A stretch of 64,000 nt of DNA from Xanthobacter autotrophicus (GCF_005871085.1 NZ_VAUP01000028.1:427725-491724), one strand, 5' to 3'; positions 8,319 through 19,775 are shown, counted from the first letter of the stretch. A program made the numbers and translations. Notes: generated by a model from the letters alone, not told the origin.

Positions 8319-9095
8319 ATGAAAATGAAGCTCTCTGCCGAGGATATCGCCCCCGTCGCCTTCACGGTGGGCCTTTTCGTGATCTGGGAGGCGGCCTGCC
8401 GCCTGTTCAGGATCGACACCTTCATCCTGCCCGCGCCGACGGATATATTTGCCGCCATGGGCAAATATTGGTGGCCGCTGCTGAAAAATTCATTCGTCAC
8501 CTTGTGGACCACCATGGCCGGCTTTGCCATCGCCGTGGTGTTCGGCATTGCGCTGGGCATGGTGGTGGGCTGGTCGCGCACCATCTATCGCGGGCTTTAT
8601 CCGGTGATGATCGGGTTCAACTCGGTGCCCAAGGTGGCGGTGGTGCCCATCCTCATCATGTGGTTCGGCATCGGCGAGATCCCGGCCATCCTCACCGCCT
8701 TCCTCATCTCCTTCTTCCCCATCGTGGTGAACGTGGCCACCGGCCTTGCCACCACCGAGCCGGAACTGGAGGACGTGCTGCGGGCGCTGGGCGCCTCCAA
8801 GCTCGACATCATGCGCAAGGTGGGCATCCCGCGCACCGGCCCCTATCTGTTCGGGGCGCTGAAGGTGGGCATCACCCTCGCCTTCGTCGGCGCGGTGGTG
8901 TCGGAGACCATCGGCGCCAATGCGGGGGTGGGCCATCTCATGGTGCAGGCGGGCTCCAACTTCCAGATGCCGCTGGTGTTCGCCGGCCTGCTGGCGCTCG
9001 CCGTGGAGGGCATCCTCATGTACGCCATCTTCGCCGCCTTTGAGCGCCGGATGGTGGCCTGGGCGTTCCGCTCCTCCACCGGCGCGGGAGGCTGA
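8319..9095 (+). CDS. ABC transporter permease (NitT/TauT type)
   Basis: 258 residues with about six membrane segments. The cytoplasmic EAA loop that contacts the ATPase is visible as EDVLRALGASKLDIMRKVGI, followed by P-R-T-G-P-Y. The N-terminal segment LPAPTDIFAAMGKYW is typical of TauC/SsuC-type permeases. The start ATG lies one base after the ATPase stop. One permease gene plus one ATPase gene is normal for this family, as each dimerises. Confidence 0.92.
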   Translation: MKMKLSAEDIAPVAFTVGLFVIWEAACRLFRIDTFILPAPTDIFAAMGKYWWPLLKNSFVTLWTTMAGFAIAVVFGIALGMVVGWSRTIYRGLYPVMIGFNSVPKVAVVPILIMWFGIGEIPAILTAFLISFFPIVVNVATGLATTEPELEDVLRALGASKLDIMRKVGIPRTGPYLFGALKVGITLAFVGAVVSETIGANAGVGHLMVQAGSNFQMPLVFAGLLALAVEGILMYAIFAAFERRMVAWAFRSSTGAGG

Positions 9096-9099
9096 CCGG

Positions 9100-10499
<1,400 letters not shown>

Positions 10500-10503
<4 letters not shown>

Positions 10504-12794
10504 GCCGCGTGGTCCACGTCCCCGCTCGGCATGAGAGTGCAAGCGCCCATGTCAGCGGGCGCGCGCTCTATCTCGACGACATGCCGGAGCCCCCCGGCCT
10601 GCTCCACGGCGCGCTGGTGCTGAGCCCGCATCCCCACGCGCGCATCGTCTCCATGGACCTTTCCGCCGCCCGTGCGCTGCCGGGCGTGGTGGCGGTGGCG
10701 GCGGGGGACGTGCCCGGCGTCAACGACATCGCCCCCATCCGTTCGGGAGAGCCGGCGCTGGCGCAGGGCGTGGTCGAATATGTGGGCCATCCGGTGGCGG
10801 CGGTGGCCGCGCCGACGCTGGATGAAGCCCGCGCCGCCGCCGCCTTGGTGAAGATCGAATACGAAAAGCTGCCCGCGCTCCTCGACCTCGACGAAGCCAT
10901 CGCCGCCGGCGCGCGCGTGGCGCCCGACCAGATGGTGGGCCGGGGAGATGTGGATGGGGCGCTCGCCGACGCGCCCCATCGCATCGCCGGGGAGGTGCGC
11001 TGCGGCGGGCAGGATCATTTCTATCTGGAAGGCCAGATCGCCATCGCCGTGCCGGGGGAGGACCGCGACATGCAGGTCTATTCCTCCACCCAGCACCCCA
11101 CGGAGGCCCAGCATGGGGTCGCCCATGTGCTCGGCCTGCCGTTCGCCGCCGTGACCGTGGAGGTGCGGCGCATGGGCGGGGCGTTCGGCGGCAAGGAGAG
11201 CCAGGCCACCATCATCGCCGCCATCGCCGCGCTTTTGGCCCATCACGCCCGCAAGCCGGTGAAGCTGCGCCTGCCCCGCGACGTGGACATGGAGGCCACC
11301 GGCAAGCGCCACCCCTTCCGCATCCGCTGGGACGCTGGCTTCGACGGTGAGGGCCGCCTCGCCGGCCTCGACCTGGAACTGGCCGCCGATTGCGGCAATG
11401 TGGCGGACCTCTCCCCGGCGGTGGTCTCGCGCGCCCTGTGCCATGCGGACAATTGCTATTTCATCCCGGCGGCGCGTTATCGCGGACTGCTGGTGAAGAC
11501 CAACACCGTCTCCAACACCGCCTTCCGCGGCTTCGGTGCGCCGCAGGGCATGCTGGCCATCGAGGCGGTCATGGAGACCGTCGCCCGCCATCTGGGCCGC
11601 CCCATCGAGGAGGTGCGGGCGGCGAATTTCTATGGCGACGCGCCGCGCAACCTCACCCCCTACGGGCAGGAGGTGGAGGACAACATCATCGCCGAAGTGG
11701 TGGCGCACCTCGACGGCGCGGCGGACCTTGCCGCGTGGCGGCGCGACATCGCGACCTTCAACGCGACGAGCCCCATAATCCGCAAGGGCCTCGCCACCAT
11801 GCCCATCAAGTTCGGGGTGTCGTTCAACCTGACCACGCTGAACCAGGCCGGCGCGCTGGTGCATGTCTATACCGACGGCTCGGTGCATCTGAACCACGGC
11901 GGCACCGAGATGGGGCAGGGCCTGTTCGTGAAGGTGGCGCAGGTGGTGGCGGATGCCTTCGGTATTCCGCTCGATCATGTGCGGGTCTCCGCCACCAGCA
12001 CCGCCAAGGTGCCCAACACCTCGCCCACGGCGGCCTCCTCCGGCTCCGACCTCAACGGCATGGCGGCGCTGATCGCGGCGAGGGAGATCCGGGGCCGTAT
12101 GGCCGGGGTGGCCGGCGCCCGTTTCGGCGTGCCGGCGGAGGAGGTGGTGTTCGCCGACGGGCGGGTCAGCGCAGGCAACCAGAGCCTCTCCTTTAGCGAG
12201 GCCGCCAGACTGGCGTGGCAGGAGCGGGTGCAGCTCTCCGCCGCCGGCTTCTACAGGACGCCGAAGATCCACTTCGACCTTGCCACCGCGCAGGGCCGGC
12301 CCTTCTATTATTATACCTATGGCGCAGCGGCGACCGAGGTGGCGGTGGATACGCTCACCGGCGATGTGCGGGTACTGCGGGCCGAGATCGTGCAGGATTG
12401 CGGGCGCTCCCTGAACCCGGCCATCGATCTCGGACAGGTGGAAGGCGCCTTCGTGCAGGGCCTCGGCTGGCTCACCTGCGAGGAGCTGAAATGGGACGCT
12501 GCGGGTCGCCTCGCCACCCGTGGCCCCTCCACCTACAAGATCCCCGGCTCGCGGGACGTGCCGCCGGATTTCCGCGTCCACCTGCTCGACCGGCCCAACC
12601 GGGAGGAGACGGTGTTGCGCTCCAAGGCGGTGGGCGAGCCGCCTCTGATGCTCGCCATCTCGGTCTGGCTCGCCATCCGCGACGCCATCGCGGGCCTTGC
12701 CGGGGAAGGGCCCATCCGCCTCGATGCGCCGGCGACGCCGGAGCGGGTGCTGGAGGCGGTGGCGGTGCGCCGGGGCCATGCCGGGGCCGGATAA
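10500..12794 (+). CDS. xdhB: Xanthine dehydrogenase-type molybdopterin subunit
   Basis: 764 residues, with the start overlapping the xdhA stop. Visible motifs are GQDHFYLEGQIAIAVP and RMGGAFGGKE in the first molybdopterin domain, then AFRGFGAPQGMLAIE, GTEMGQGLFVK and TSPTAASSGSDLNG. KAVGEPPLMLAISVW near the end contains the Glu that acts as base in this hydroxylase family. Length and motif order agree with bacterial XdhB, which hydroxylates hypoxanthine and xanthine to urate. No xdhC (cofactor insertion) or guanine deaminase gene follows, so these must be elsewhere. Xanthine itself as substrate is likely but not proven; other N-heterocycle hydroxylases share the fold. Confidence 0.9.
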
Positions 12795-12903
12795 CCCACG
12801 GGCAGGCACGATTCCCGTTGCCTCCTGCGCCCTGCGTCGGATATCTCCCCCAACGCCCCGCGCCACAGGCCGGCGAGAGGACGCGACGCAAAGGACGAAA
12901 CAG

Positions 12904-13455
12904 ATGGCGCTTTTCGATCTGCTCCCCGCCTTCCGCCTGTCCGGGATTTCCGCGCTGGTCGTGTCGGCCGTCGCGATTGCCGCGCCAGCCGCCGCCCAGA
13001 CCGCCGCCGCGCCCTCCACCGACGCCCCGCCCACCGTGACCCGCTCGGTCCACGACGACTGGACGGTGCGGTGCCAGGGCGAGGGGGAGAAGCGCGTGTG
13101 CGAGGCGGTGCAGACCCTTCAGCCCACCGGCGGCCAGGGCATCCTCGCCCATATCGCCGTGCGGGCGGAGAAGGACGGTCCGGTCCGCCTTATCGTGCTG
13201 ACCCCGCCCGGCGTGTGGCTGCCCACGAATGTCGCCCTGAAGGTGGCGGGCGTCACCGACGTGGTGCTCACCTTCAAGCGCTGCGGTCAGTTCTGCGTCG
13301 CCTCCACCGAGCTGGGCAAGGACCAGCTCGCGGCGCTGAAGGCCAGCTCGGGCACCGGCGACCTGGTGTTCGAGGACGGTTCGCGGCGTCCCATCGCGCT
13401 GCCCTTGTCTTTCAAGGGCCTTGGCGCCGCCATGGAAGCCAGCCTCAAGGGCTGA
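12904..13455 (+). CDS. IalB-family exported protein
   Basis: 183 residues. A signal peptide ends near PAAAQ at about residue 32. The mature protein begins with a Pro/Thr/Ala spacer and then HDDWTVRCQGEGEKRVCE, the hallmark start of the invasion-associated locus B family. LTPPGVWLPTNVALKV and FKRCGQFCVASTEL follow, with Cys pairs at the expected positions. The family is general in Hyphomicrobiales and not limited to pathogens; the molecular role is unclear. It starts 109 bp after xdhB and could be transcribed with it or alone. Confidence 0.88.
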   Translation: MALFDLLPAFRLSGISALVVSAVAIAAPAAAQTAAAPSTDAPPTVTRSVHDDWTVRCQGEGEKRVCEAVQTLQPTGGQGILAHIAVRAEKDGPVRLIVLTPPGVWLPTNVALKVAGVTDVVLTFKRCGQFCVASTELGKDQLAALKASSGTGDLVFEDGSRRPIALPLSFKGLGAAMEASLKG

Positions 13456-13602
13456 GGCGGCTTTCGGCAATCACACCACTCGGCTGGTGCGTCGACGGGT
13501 GGCCTGTGAGCCGCCTTCCGTCGACGGCACAGCTTCGGCGGGGCCAGGCACCTGTGGTGCTCGGCTTGTGGACGGCTCAATCGCAGCGCGTCGGCTTGTC
13601 GC

Positions 13603-15576
13603 TCAGTTGGCGGGCGGTGTCGGAGCCGCCTTGCGGCCGGTAACGCCGTCCATGGCCGGTTCGGCGGCAGCGGTGCCGGCGCGACCCTTCACCGCCTCAA
13701 GCAGCGGCAGAGCGGCGCCCGAGCGCTCGATGAGGCTCAGGGGATCGGCCATCACCATGGGGGTGTCCCAGGGGCCGCGCACGCTGAAGGGCAGGTCCAC
13801 GCCGCCGGTCGGCTTGCCGCCGGCTGTCTTCCCCCCTGACAAGACCAGCGAGGCGTGGCCGGCAAGGTCGAGGGATCGCTCAGCAATGGAGATGCTGCCC
13901 TCCATACCCAGGCGCACCTGCTTGCCCTGAAGCTGCATCTCTTCCACCGTACCCACCCCATCGGCGATGGCGATGCGGCCGGACAAATCGGTGAAGGCGG
14001 TGCGCCCGCCGCGGGCGTCGCTGGTGGCGGACAGCGGCCGGCGTTCGATGCGCTGGAGCACCTGAGCCACGTCGAGCCCCGCCAGATAGCCGCTGCCGGC
14101 GGAGATGGAAGCGTTGCCCGTGAGGGTGCGGGCGATCTCCACCACATTGCCGCCAGCGCCGGACACCTCCACCTGGAGCGTGCCGGTGCCTTCGATGCGG
14201 CGCATGCCGGCGATGTCCTCCAGCGTCCGCCCGAGGTCCACGTCGGTGGCCTCCGCCTCCAGCCGCACCTCGGCCCCGGTGGCGCGCCCATAGGACCGGG
14301 CCGGATCCGGCGCGCCCGGCGCAAGGCTCAGGGATGCGCGCAGCAGCCCGCCCCAGCCGGTGGCTTCGCCCAGCACCATCACCAGCCGGCCGCCGGTGAG
14401 CACGGCGCTGGCCGCCACGGTGTTCAGGGTGGTCTCCCCCGCCACCACGCGGCCGGCGGACAGGCGCAGGTCGAGATCGAAACCGTCCAGAACCGAAAGG
14501 TCGATGGGGGTGCGGCCCCAGTTCCGGCCATCGTCGGCGGTCAGGTGGATACCGCCATAGGGTGTCAGCGTGATCCGATCGGCGGCGACCGTGCCCTGAA
14601 GCACCGGACGACCCTGGACCAGCTTCAGCAGGAAGGCGCCGTCGCCGCGGTTGCCGTCCAGTTCCACCGACGCGTCGGTCAGGGAAAGGGCGCCGTCCTC
14701 CAGCGTGAGCTGGGTGGACAGGTCGAATGGGCCGAGGCCGCCCCGGGTGGGCGGCTCGATCCCGGCCCAATCGAGGAGCCCGCGCAGCGAATCCGCTTCC
14801 GCCGACAAGGTGCCGGTGACGACGGGCTTGGAGCCGAGCGCCGCACGGCCCTGGAAGCGGGCCTCAGAGCCGTTGGAGGCAAGCACCATGCGGGCCGCTG
14901 CGGGCGTACCGTCGATGAAGCCCGCCGCGTCGTCCAGCGTGAGAGTGACGGTGACACGTTCGTCGCGCCAGTCGAAGAAAGCGGCGAGCGCGAGGCCGCG
15001 CCCATCGGCCACCCGGTCGAGGGCGGCGGTCAGGCCGCTGACCAGTTCCCGCGTCAGCCCGCCTTCGGAGCGCCAGGCGATGGTGCCGTCGACAATCCGC
15101 AGCCCCGGCCAATGGGCGGCGGCGAACACGGGTGCCACGGCGAGGGCCGGCGTCAGCCCTTCTCCGGTCAGGACAAGGGTGGGGTGCTCAACGATGACGT
15201 CGTCCACCTCCACCCGGCCGGCGAGGAGGTGCCAGATGTCGAATCGCGTCACCACGTTTTCGGCGTCAAGCGATTGGCCTGAGGGGAGGGGAAAAGAGAC
15301 CTTGCCCAGCACCAGGCGTGGGGAGGGGAAGAGGCGCAGGGCGGGTTCGCCGAGGATCGCCACCTTCTGTCCGGTCGAGCCGGCGAGCGCGCTCACGGCG
15401 ATGCGGCGCAGCTCGGCGCTGGGCACCACCAGCGGCAGAGCGGCCATGGCCGCCAGCAGCACAGCCGTGACGGCGCCGAATACGATCGCCGCCACCACGC
15501 CGGCACGGCGGGCATTATGTCCAAAGCGCAACATGAAGATCTTGATGGCTCCGATGGCGAAGGGCGCCGCCCGCAT
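13603..15576 (-). CDS. AsmA-family protein
   Basis: 657 residues from the ATG at 15576, chosen because GGAGGT lies 5 bases before it; the frame opens further upstream without a binding site. A single membrane segment is near residues 20-45 (AGVVAAIVFGAVTAVLLAA and on), followed directly by the AsmA N-terminal pattern VPSAELRRIAVSALAGSTGQ. The remainder is a long beta-rich periplasmic region with repeated short strands, ending in an AsmA C-terminal domain (DLAGHASLVL, FSVRGPWDTP). AsmA proteins sit in the inner membrane and are linked to phospholipid movement and outer-membrane assembly. Confidence 0.82.
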   Translation of the reverse strand: MRAAPFAIGAIKIFMLRFGHNARRAGVVAAIVFGAVTAVLLAAMAALPLVVPSAELRRIAVSALAGSTGQKVAILGEPALRLFPSPRLVLGKVSFPLPSGQSLDAENVVTRFDIWHLLAGRVEVDDVIVEHPTLVLTGEGLTPALAVAPVFAAAHWPGLRIVDGTIAWRSEGGLTRELVSGLTAALDRVADGRGLALAAFFDWRDERVTVTLTLDDAAGFIDGTPAAARMVLASNGSEARFQGRAALGSKPVVTGTLSAEADSLRGLLDWAGIEPPTRGGLGPFDLSTQLTLEDGALSLTDASVELDGNRGDGAFLLKLVQGRPVLQGTVAADRITLTPYGGIHLTADDGRNWGRTPIDLSVLDGFDLDLRLSAGRVVAGETTLNTVAASAVLTGGRLVMVLGEATGWGGLLRASLSLAPGAPDPARSYGRATGAEVRLEAEATDVDLGRTLEDIAGMRRIEGTGTLQVEVSGAGGNVVEIARTLTGNASISAGSGYLAGLDVAQVLQRIERRPLSATSDARGGRTAFTDLSGRIAIADGVGTVEEMQLQGKQVRLGMEGSISIAERSLDLAGHASLVLSGGKTAGGKPTGGVDLPFSVRGPWDTPMVMADPLSLIERSGAALPLLEAVKGRAGTAAAEPAMDGVTGRKAAPTPPAN

Positions 15577-15697
15577 ACGGCACCTCCGACCTCGATACGA
15601 GGGCGAACCATCCAAGCCCTCTGTGTCGCTTTGATGGCTCCGGCTGGGTCGGGCGCGGCCGACGCGCACCGCCATTGATGCCGGCTTTGCCGCTGCG

Positions 15698-17446
15698 TCA
15701 GTCTGCCCCGGACGGCGAGGTTCCCTCGGGCGAGGCGGGGCTGGTACTGCGCGCCCGCCCCGCCGAGGACCGCAGGGCCGAGGCGGACATGCGCGCCAGC
15801 AGAATCACCGGGCCCAGCCCGACGATGAGAATGACGAGGGCGGCCAGCGCCCCATCCTCATAGGTGCCGCGCGCGGCCTCGCCATAGACGTGGGTGGCCA
15901 GCGTCTCCAGCCCGAGGGGGCGCAGCAGCAGGGTGGCCGGCAGTTCCTTCATGGCGTCCACGAACACGAGGAGCGCGGCGGTGGCCAGCGCCGGGCGGAG
16001 CAGCGGCAGATGGATGCGGCGCACCGTGCGCGGCCTGGACGAGCCAAGGCTGCGCGCTGCCATGTCCAGATGCAGGGACAATTTGGCGTAGCCCGCCTCA
16101 ATGCCGCCGATGGGGATGGCGAGGAAGCGGATGGCCAGCGCCAGCACCAGCGCCGCCCCCGAGCCGGAGATCAGCAACCCCGTGGAGATGCCGAAGGTCT
16201 GGCGCAGGGCGTGGTCCAGCGCGTTGTCGAAGCCGGCGAGCGGGCTCAGCAGGCCCACGGCCAGCACCGTGCCGGGCACCGCATAGCCCAGGCTTGCCAC
16301 GCGGGCAAAGCCGGAGGCTAGCGGCGCGCGGGTGAGGCGCTGGGCCAGCGTCACCACGAGGCCGAGTGACAAGGCGAGGGTGGTGGCGGCCAGGGCGATG
16401 AGCGCTGTGGCGGCCGCCTCGCCGAAGATGCGCTCGGGAAAGCCGGTCTCGGCCATCCGCCGCACGGCGGAAACGGAAAGGTGCACGAAGGGCACCACGA
16501 ACCCCAGCATCACCGGAACCGCGCAGAACAGCGCCGCGCCAAGGCCGGCAAGGCCGGTGAGTCGGGTCGGGGCCTGCGGACGGGCCGATCCGGTTGCGAC
16601 GAAGCGCTTGGCTCGCCGTGCCGCCCGTTCCACCAGGATCAGGACGAGGACGAGGGTGAGCATCACCAGGGCGATCTGCGCCGCGCCGGGCAGGTTCGAG
16701 CGGTTCACCCAGGTGGTGTAGATGGAGACCGTGAGCGTGCGCACCCCGAGGAATTCGGAGGCGCCGATGTCCCCCAGCGTCTCCAGCAGCACCAGGGTGA
16801 GGCCGGCGACGATGGCAGGCCGGGCCAGCGGCAGGCCTACCTTCAGGAAGGCGCGCCAGCGGCTCGCGCCCAGCGTGCGGGCCACTTCCAGCGCCGCCGC
16901 CGACTGGAGCACGAAGCTCGCCCGCGCCGAGAGGTAGACATAGGGGTAAAGCACCGCCGACAGCACCAGGATGCAGCCGCCGGTGGAGCGCACATCCGGA
17001 AGGCGCAGGTCGCGCGGGTTGGCGATGCCGAGGACGGCGCGCAGGGCCTCCTGCACCGGGCCCAGCGGGTGCAGCACATCAAGATAGGAAAAGGCGACGA
17101 TATAGCCCGGCACGGCGAGGGGCAGCAGAAGAGCCCATTCGAACAGCCTGCGGCCGGGAAAGGCGCAGGTGGCCACCAGCCACGCGCACGGCACCGCCAC
17201 CACGAGCGTCACCAGGCCGACACCGAGCAGCAGTAGCCCCGTCTCCATCAGCGCATAGGGCAGCACCGTGGCGATGAGGTGGGGCCACATGTCCCCTGAG
17301 CCCTCCGCCGCGATCGCCGCAAGGGCGATGAGCGGCAAGAGGACCACCAGGGCGACCAGCCCCGCCGCCACAAGCAGCGGGGAGAACCGCGCCGGCAGGG
17401 CGAAGCGGGCCGGGCGCGGTTCGGGGGTGAGGACGGCGTCGGCCAC
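15698..17446 (-). CDS. Ferric iron ABC transporter permease (FbpB type)
   Basis: 582 residues from a GTG at 17446. A TTG at 17533 would overlap the upstream gene and adds only low-complexity sequence. It is a duplicated permease with about twelve membrane segments and two EAA loops: ARTLGASRWRAFLKVGLPLA in the first half and ARSLGSSRPRTVRRIHLPLL in the second. Duplicated permeases of this size, next to a FbpA-like binding protein, are the rule for ferric (FbpABC) importers. It follows the binding-protein gene by 28 bp in one operon. No matching ATPase gene lies in the window. Confidence 0.87.
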   Translation of the reverse strand: MADAVLTPEPRPARFALPARFSPLLVAAGLVALVVLLPLIALAAIAAEGSGDMWPHLIATVLPYALMETGLLLLGVGLVTLVVAVPCAWLVATCAFPGRRLFEWALLLPLAVPGYIVAFSYLDVLHPLGPVQEALRAVLGIANPRDLRLPDVRSTGGCILVLSAVLYPYVYLSARASFVLQSAAALEVARTLGASRWRAFLKVGLPLARPAIVAGLTLVLLETLGDIGASEFLGVRTLTVSIYTTWVNRSNLPGAAQIALVMLTLVLVLILVERAARRAKRFVATGSARPQAPTRLTGLAGLGAALFCAVPVMLGFVVPFVHLSVSAVRRMAETGFPERIFGEAAATALIALAATTLALSLGLVVTLAQRLTRAPLASGFARVASLGYAVPGTVLAVGLLSPLAGFDNALDHALRQTFGISTGLLISGSGAALVLALAIRFLAIPIGGIEAGYAKLSLHLDMAARSLGSSRPRTVRRIHLPLLRPALATAALLVFVDAMKELPATLLLRPLGLETLATHVYGEAARGTYEDGALAALVILIVGLGPVILLARMSASALRSSAGRARSTSPASPEGTSPSGAD

Positions 17447-17474
17447 TTCAGCCCCGCTTTTCAGTCCGGTTGCG

Positions 17475-18548
17475 TCAGTTGTCGAAGCCGACCTTGTCGA
17501 TGAGCTCGCTGGCGCGCTTGCGGTTCTTGGCAATATCCACCAGCGAGATGGTGTCCACCTTCAGCGGGCCGAGGTCAGCGATCACCGGATCGATGGTGGC
17601 GGTGGCAAGTACCGGATATTCCAGATTCTGCTGGGCATAGACCGCCTGCATGGCGGGCGAGACCGCGAATTCCAGAAGCTTCACCGCCTCGGCCTTGTGC
17701 GGCGCGTTCTTGGCCACGGCGGCGCCGGACACGTTCACATGGGTGCCGCCGCCCTCGAAGGTGGGCAGGAGCACGCCGATGCCGTCGCCCCACTTCTTCT
17801 GGTCGGGGCCACCCTTGCCGGAGCGCATGAGGCCCACATAATAGGAATTACCTACGGCGAGGTCGCAGATGCCGCCGAGGATGTCGCGGGCGCCTTCACG
17901 GTCGCCTCCGGCCGCCTTGCGGGCGAGGTTGGCCTTCACGCCGCGCAGCCAGGCTTCCGTCTTCGCCTCGCCGTGGTGGACGAGATAGGCCGCGACCAGA
18001 CCGACATTGTAGGGGTGCTGGCCCGAGCGGATGCAGATCTTGCCCTTCCACTTGGGGTCGGCCAGATCCTCGTAGGTGATGGCGGTGAGCTTCACCACAT
18101 CCTTCGCGGTGTAGACCAGCCGGGCGCGCAGGGAGAGCGCGAACCAGTTGCCGTCGGGATCGCGCAGGTTGGCGGGAATGGCGGCGTTGAGCGCGGGCGA
18201 GGTGATGGGCTGGGTGACGCCGGCATCCACCACGTCCAGGAGATTGCCCACATCCACGGTCATCAGCACGTCGGCCGGCGAGCTGGCGCCCTCCGCCTTC
18301 ACGCGCTCGGCGAGGCCATCCTTGATGTAGACGCTCTTCACCTCGATCCCGGTGGCCTTGGTGAAGGCCTCGAACAGGGGCGCGGCGAGGCCGGGCTCGC
18401 GGGTGGTGTAGACGTTCACCACCTGCTGGGCGCGGGCGGCGTTCGGTGCCAGGACCGGGCTTGCCAGAAGAAGCGCGCCGCCAGCCAGAAGACTGCGCGC
18501 GAAGAGACCGCGTGAAAACATGCGGCGCAACGGACGAAACGTGGCCAT
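17475..18548 (-). CDS. Ferric iron ABC transporter substrate-binding protein (FbpA/FutA type)
   Basis: 357 residues from the ATG at 18548, preceded by AGAGGG. A signal peptide ends near NAARAQ. The mature protein starts VVNVYTTREPGLAAPLFEAF and continues ATGIEVKSVYIKDG, the classic start of periplasmic ferric-binding proteins. ICDLAVGNSYYVGLM holds the paired Tyr residues that coordinate ferric iron in this family, and TFEGGGTHVNVSGAAVAKNAPH is also conserved. It is the first gene of a two-gene transport operon. The nearby bacterioferritin genes fit an iron-handling neighbourhood. Confidence 0.9.
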   Translation of the reverse strand: MATFRPLRRMFSRGLFARSLLAGGALLLASPVLAPNAARAQQVVNVYTTREPGLAAPLFEAFTKATGIEVKSVYIKDGLAERVKAEGASSPADVLMTVDVGNLLDVVDAGVTQPITSPALNAAIPANLRDPDGNWFALSLRARLVYTAKDVVKLTAITYEDLADPKWKGKICIRSGQHPYNVGLVAAYLVHHGEAKTEAWLRGVKANLARKAAGGDREGARDILGGICDLAVGNSYYVGLMRSGKGGPDQKKWGDGIGVLLPTFEGGGTHVNVSGAAVAKNAPHKAEAVKLLEFAVSPAMQAVYAQQNLEYPVLATATIDPVIADLGPLKVDTISLVDIAKNRKRASELIDKVGFDN

Positions 18549-18913
18549 TGAAATCCCTCTGTGCATCGGCCGTCGCGAGGCCACGGGAACACGATGGGAT
18601 TGTGGCTAACCTTTCGCTTTGCGCTCCGTCAACGAAGAAGAAAGTGAAAGGAAAACATTGGAAAGCATCTAACTCTTCTTTCAAATCATTCCAATTATAA
18701 CCTGATGCATCGCCGACCTGCCGTGGGATCCGCTGCGCCTTCAATCATCTCGATGTCGGCGATCGGGGATGGCTCCAGAAACCTGCGTCACCGACTTCGC
18801 TCGCCGAGCAGAAGGAGCGCTGCCCGATGCCGCAAGCCGAGGGCAAAACGAAAAAGCCCGGCGCGTGGCCGGGCTTTCGATTGGTTCCTATCGCGCGCCG
18901 TGGCGCTGGCGAC
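18549..18913. other. Iron-gene intergenic region: promoter area and terminator
   Basis: 365 bp between the fbpA-like gene and the end of bacterioferritin. The part at 18600-18705 is strikingly AT-rich and should hold the fbpA promoter. It contains an inverted pair, ATTGGAA (18657-18663) and TTCCAAT (18689-18695), each next to a GAAAG/CTTTC half. I see no TAGA-N5-TCTA iron control element here. The terminator at 18853-18877 belongs to bacterioferritin. Confidence 0.55.
18853..18877 (-). terminator. Intrinsic terminator of bacterioferritin
   Basis: AAAGCCCGGC and GCCGGGCTTT form a 10-bp stem with a 5-base loop. Read on the minus strand, the hairpin is followed by a run of T residues, 36 bases past the bfr stop. 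This is a textbook rho-independent terminator. Confidence 0.85.
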
Positions 18914-19393
18914 TCAGTCTTCCAGTTCACCGATATGGTGCTGGGCATAGAGCTGGAGGCCGAGCTTGGAGACGAGGTCCAGCTGGGTCTCGAGGAAATC
19001 GATGTGGCCTTCCTCGTCCGCCATCAGTTCCTCGAAGAGGTCGCGGCTCGGGTAGTCTTTCACCGAATGGCAGTAGGTGGCGGCTTCCTGATAGAGCGCC
19101 CGCGCATCCAGTTCGGCGGCGAGGTCGCAATCGAGGATTTCCTTCACGTCCTGACCGATCCGCAGCGGATCGAGCACCTGCATGTTCGGGAAGCCGTCGA
19201 GGAACAGGATGCGGTCAGTGAACTTGTCCGCATGCACCATTTCCTCGATGGACTCGGCGCGCCACTTCTTCGCGAGCGCCTTGTAGCCCCAATTGTCGAG
19301 CATGCGGTAGTGGAGCCAGTACTGGTTGATGGCGGTCAGCTCCGAGCGCAGTCCCCGATTGAGGTACTCGATAACCTTTGCATCACCCTTCAT
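18914..19393 (-). CDS. bfr: Bacterioferritin
   Basis: 159 residues from the ATG at 19393, preceded by GGAG; a few extra upstream codons in frame are not supported. It stores iron as a 24-mer, oxidising ferrous iron at a di-iron centre. All ligands are present at canonical numbers: Glu18, Glu51, His54, Glu94, Glu127 and His130. Met52, the haem ligand between subunits, is also there, so this is a haem-binding bacterioferritin. An Irr-type iron control element lies 45 bp upstream and a strong terminator follows. It has its own promoter, separate from bfd. Confidence 0.97.
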   Translation of the reverse strand: MKGDAKVIEYLNRGLRSELTAINQYWLHYRMLDNWGYKALAKKWRAESIEEMVHADKFTDRILFLDGFPNMQVLDPLRIGQDVKEILDCDLAAELDARALYQEAATYCHSVKDYPSRDLFEELMADEEGHIDFLETQLDLVSKLGLQLYAQHHIGELED

Positions 19394-19437
19394 ATTTTGC
19401 TCCTGAGGCCTGAATGGCATCTTGTTTGGATTAAGCG

Positions 19438-19452
19438 TTAGACCAATTCTAA
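19438..19452. promoter_or_regulatory. Irr-type iron control element upstream of bfr
   Basis: TTAGACCAATTCTAA has the TAGA-N5-TCTA core of the iron control element bound by Irr in Hyphomicrobiales. It sits 45-59 bp upstream of the bfr ATG, where binding would overlap the promoter. Irr represses iron-storage genes under low iron, which fits this target. Confidence 0.7.
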
Positions 19453-19538
19453 TTTCGAGGCAATAGCGGTGAAGGAGTACCCGCGCGGTTCATTCCGCAG
19501 CGGAAAACAGCCGAGCTCGAGATTGTGAGGGGAAGCCG

Positions 19539-19775
19539 CTACTCCGCCGCCACCATGCCGGTGATGGCTGCGACCGGACAGTCATCCGCGCAGGACCCGC
19601 AATTATGCGCCTGCGCCTGATCCATCAGGGCACGGATGGTGCGGGCGCAGCGCCCGCACTGGGGAGAGCAGCCAAGACAGCGATAAACCTCGCCGGGGGT
19701 GCGCAATCCCTGCGATCCGGCAAGGGCGTCGAGCACTTGACGGTCTGAAAAGACGTTGCATGAACAAACGATCAT
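19539..19775 (-). CDS. bfd: Bacterioferritin-associated ferredoxin
   Basis: 78 residues from the ATG at 19775; a TTG two codons earlier is less likely. It carries electrons to bacterioferritin to release stored iron. The BFD-like [2Fe-2S] pattern is clear: VCSCN at residues 3-7 gives Cys4 and Cys6, and CLGCSPQCGRC gives the second pair (most likely Cys40 and Cys43). Beyond the usual domain there is a C-terminal HNCGSCADDCP with three more Cys, giving nine in all. It is read in the same direction as bfr but separated by 145 bp with its own control element upstream. Confidence 0.88.
   Translation of the reverse strand: MIVCSCNVFSDRQVLDALAGSQGLRTPGEVYRCLGCSPQCGRCARTIRALMDQAQAHNCGSCADDCPVAAITGMVAAE

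Noticed and set aside
18657..18695. ATTGGAA...TTCCAAT as an Irr or Fur box for the ferric importer
   Set aside because: Arms are 25 bp apart and do not match the TAGA-N5-TCTA core or a Fur-like hexamer array; kept only as a note.
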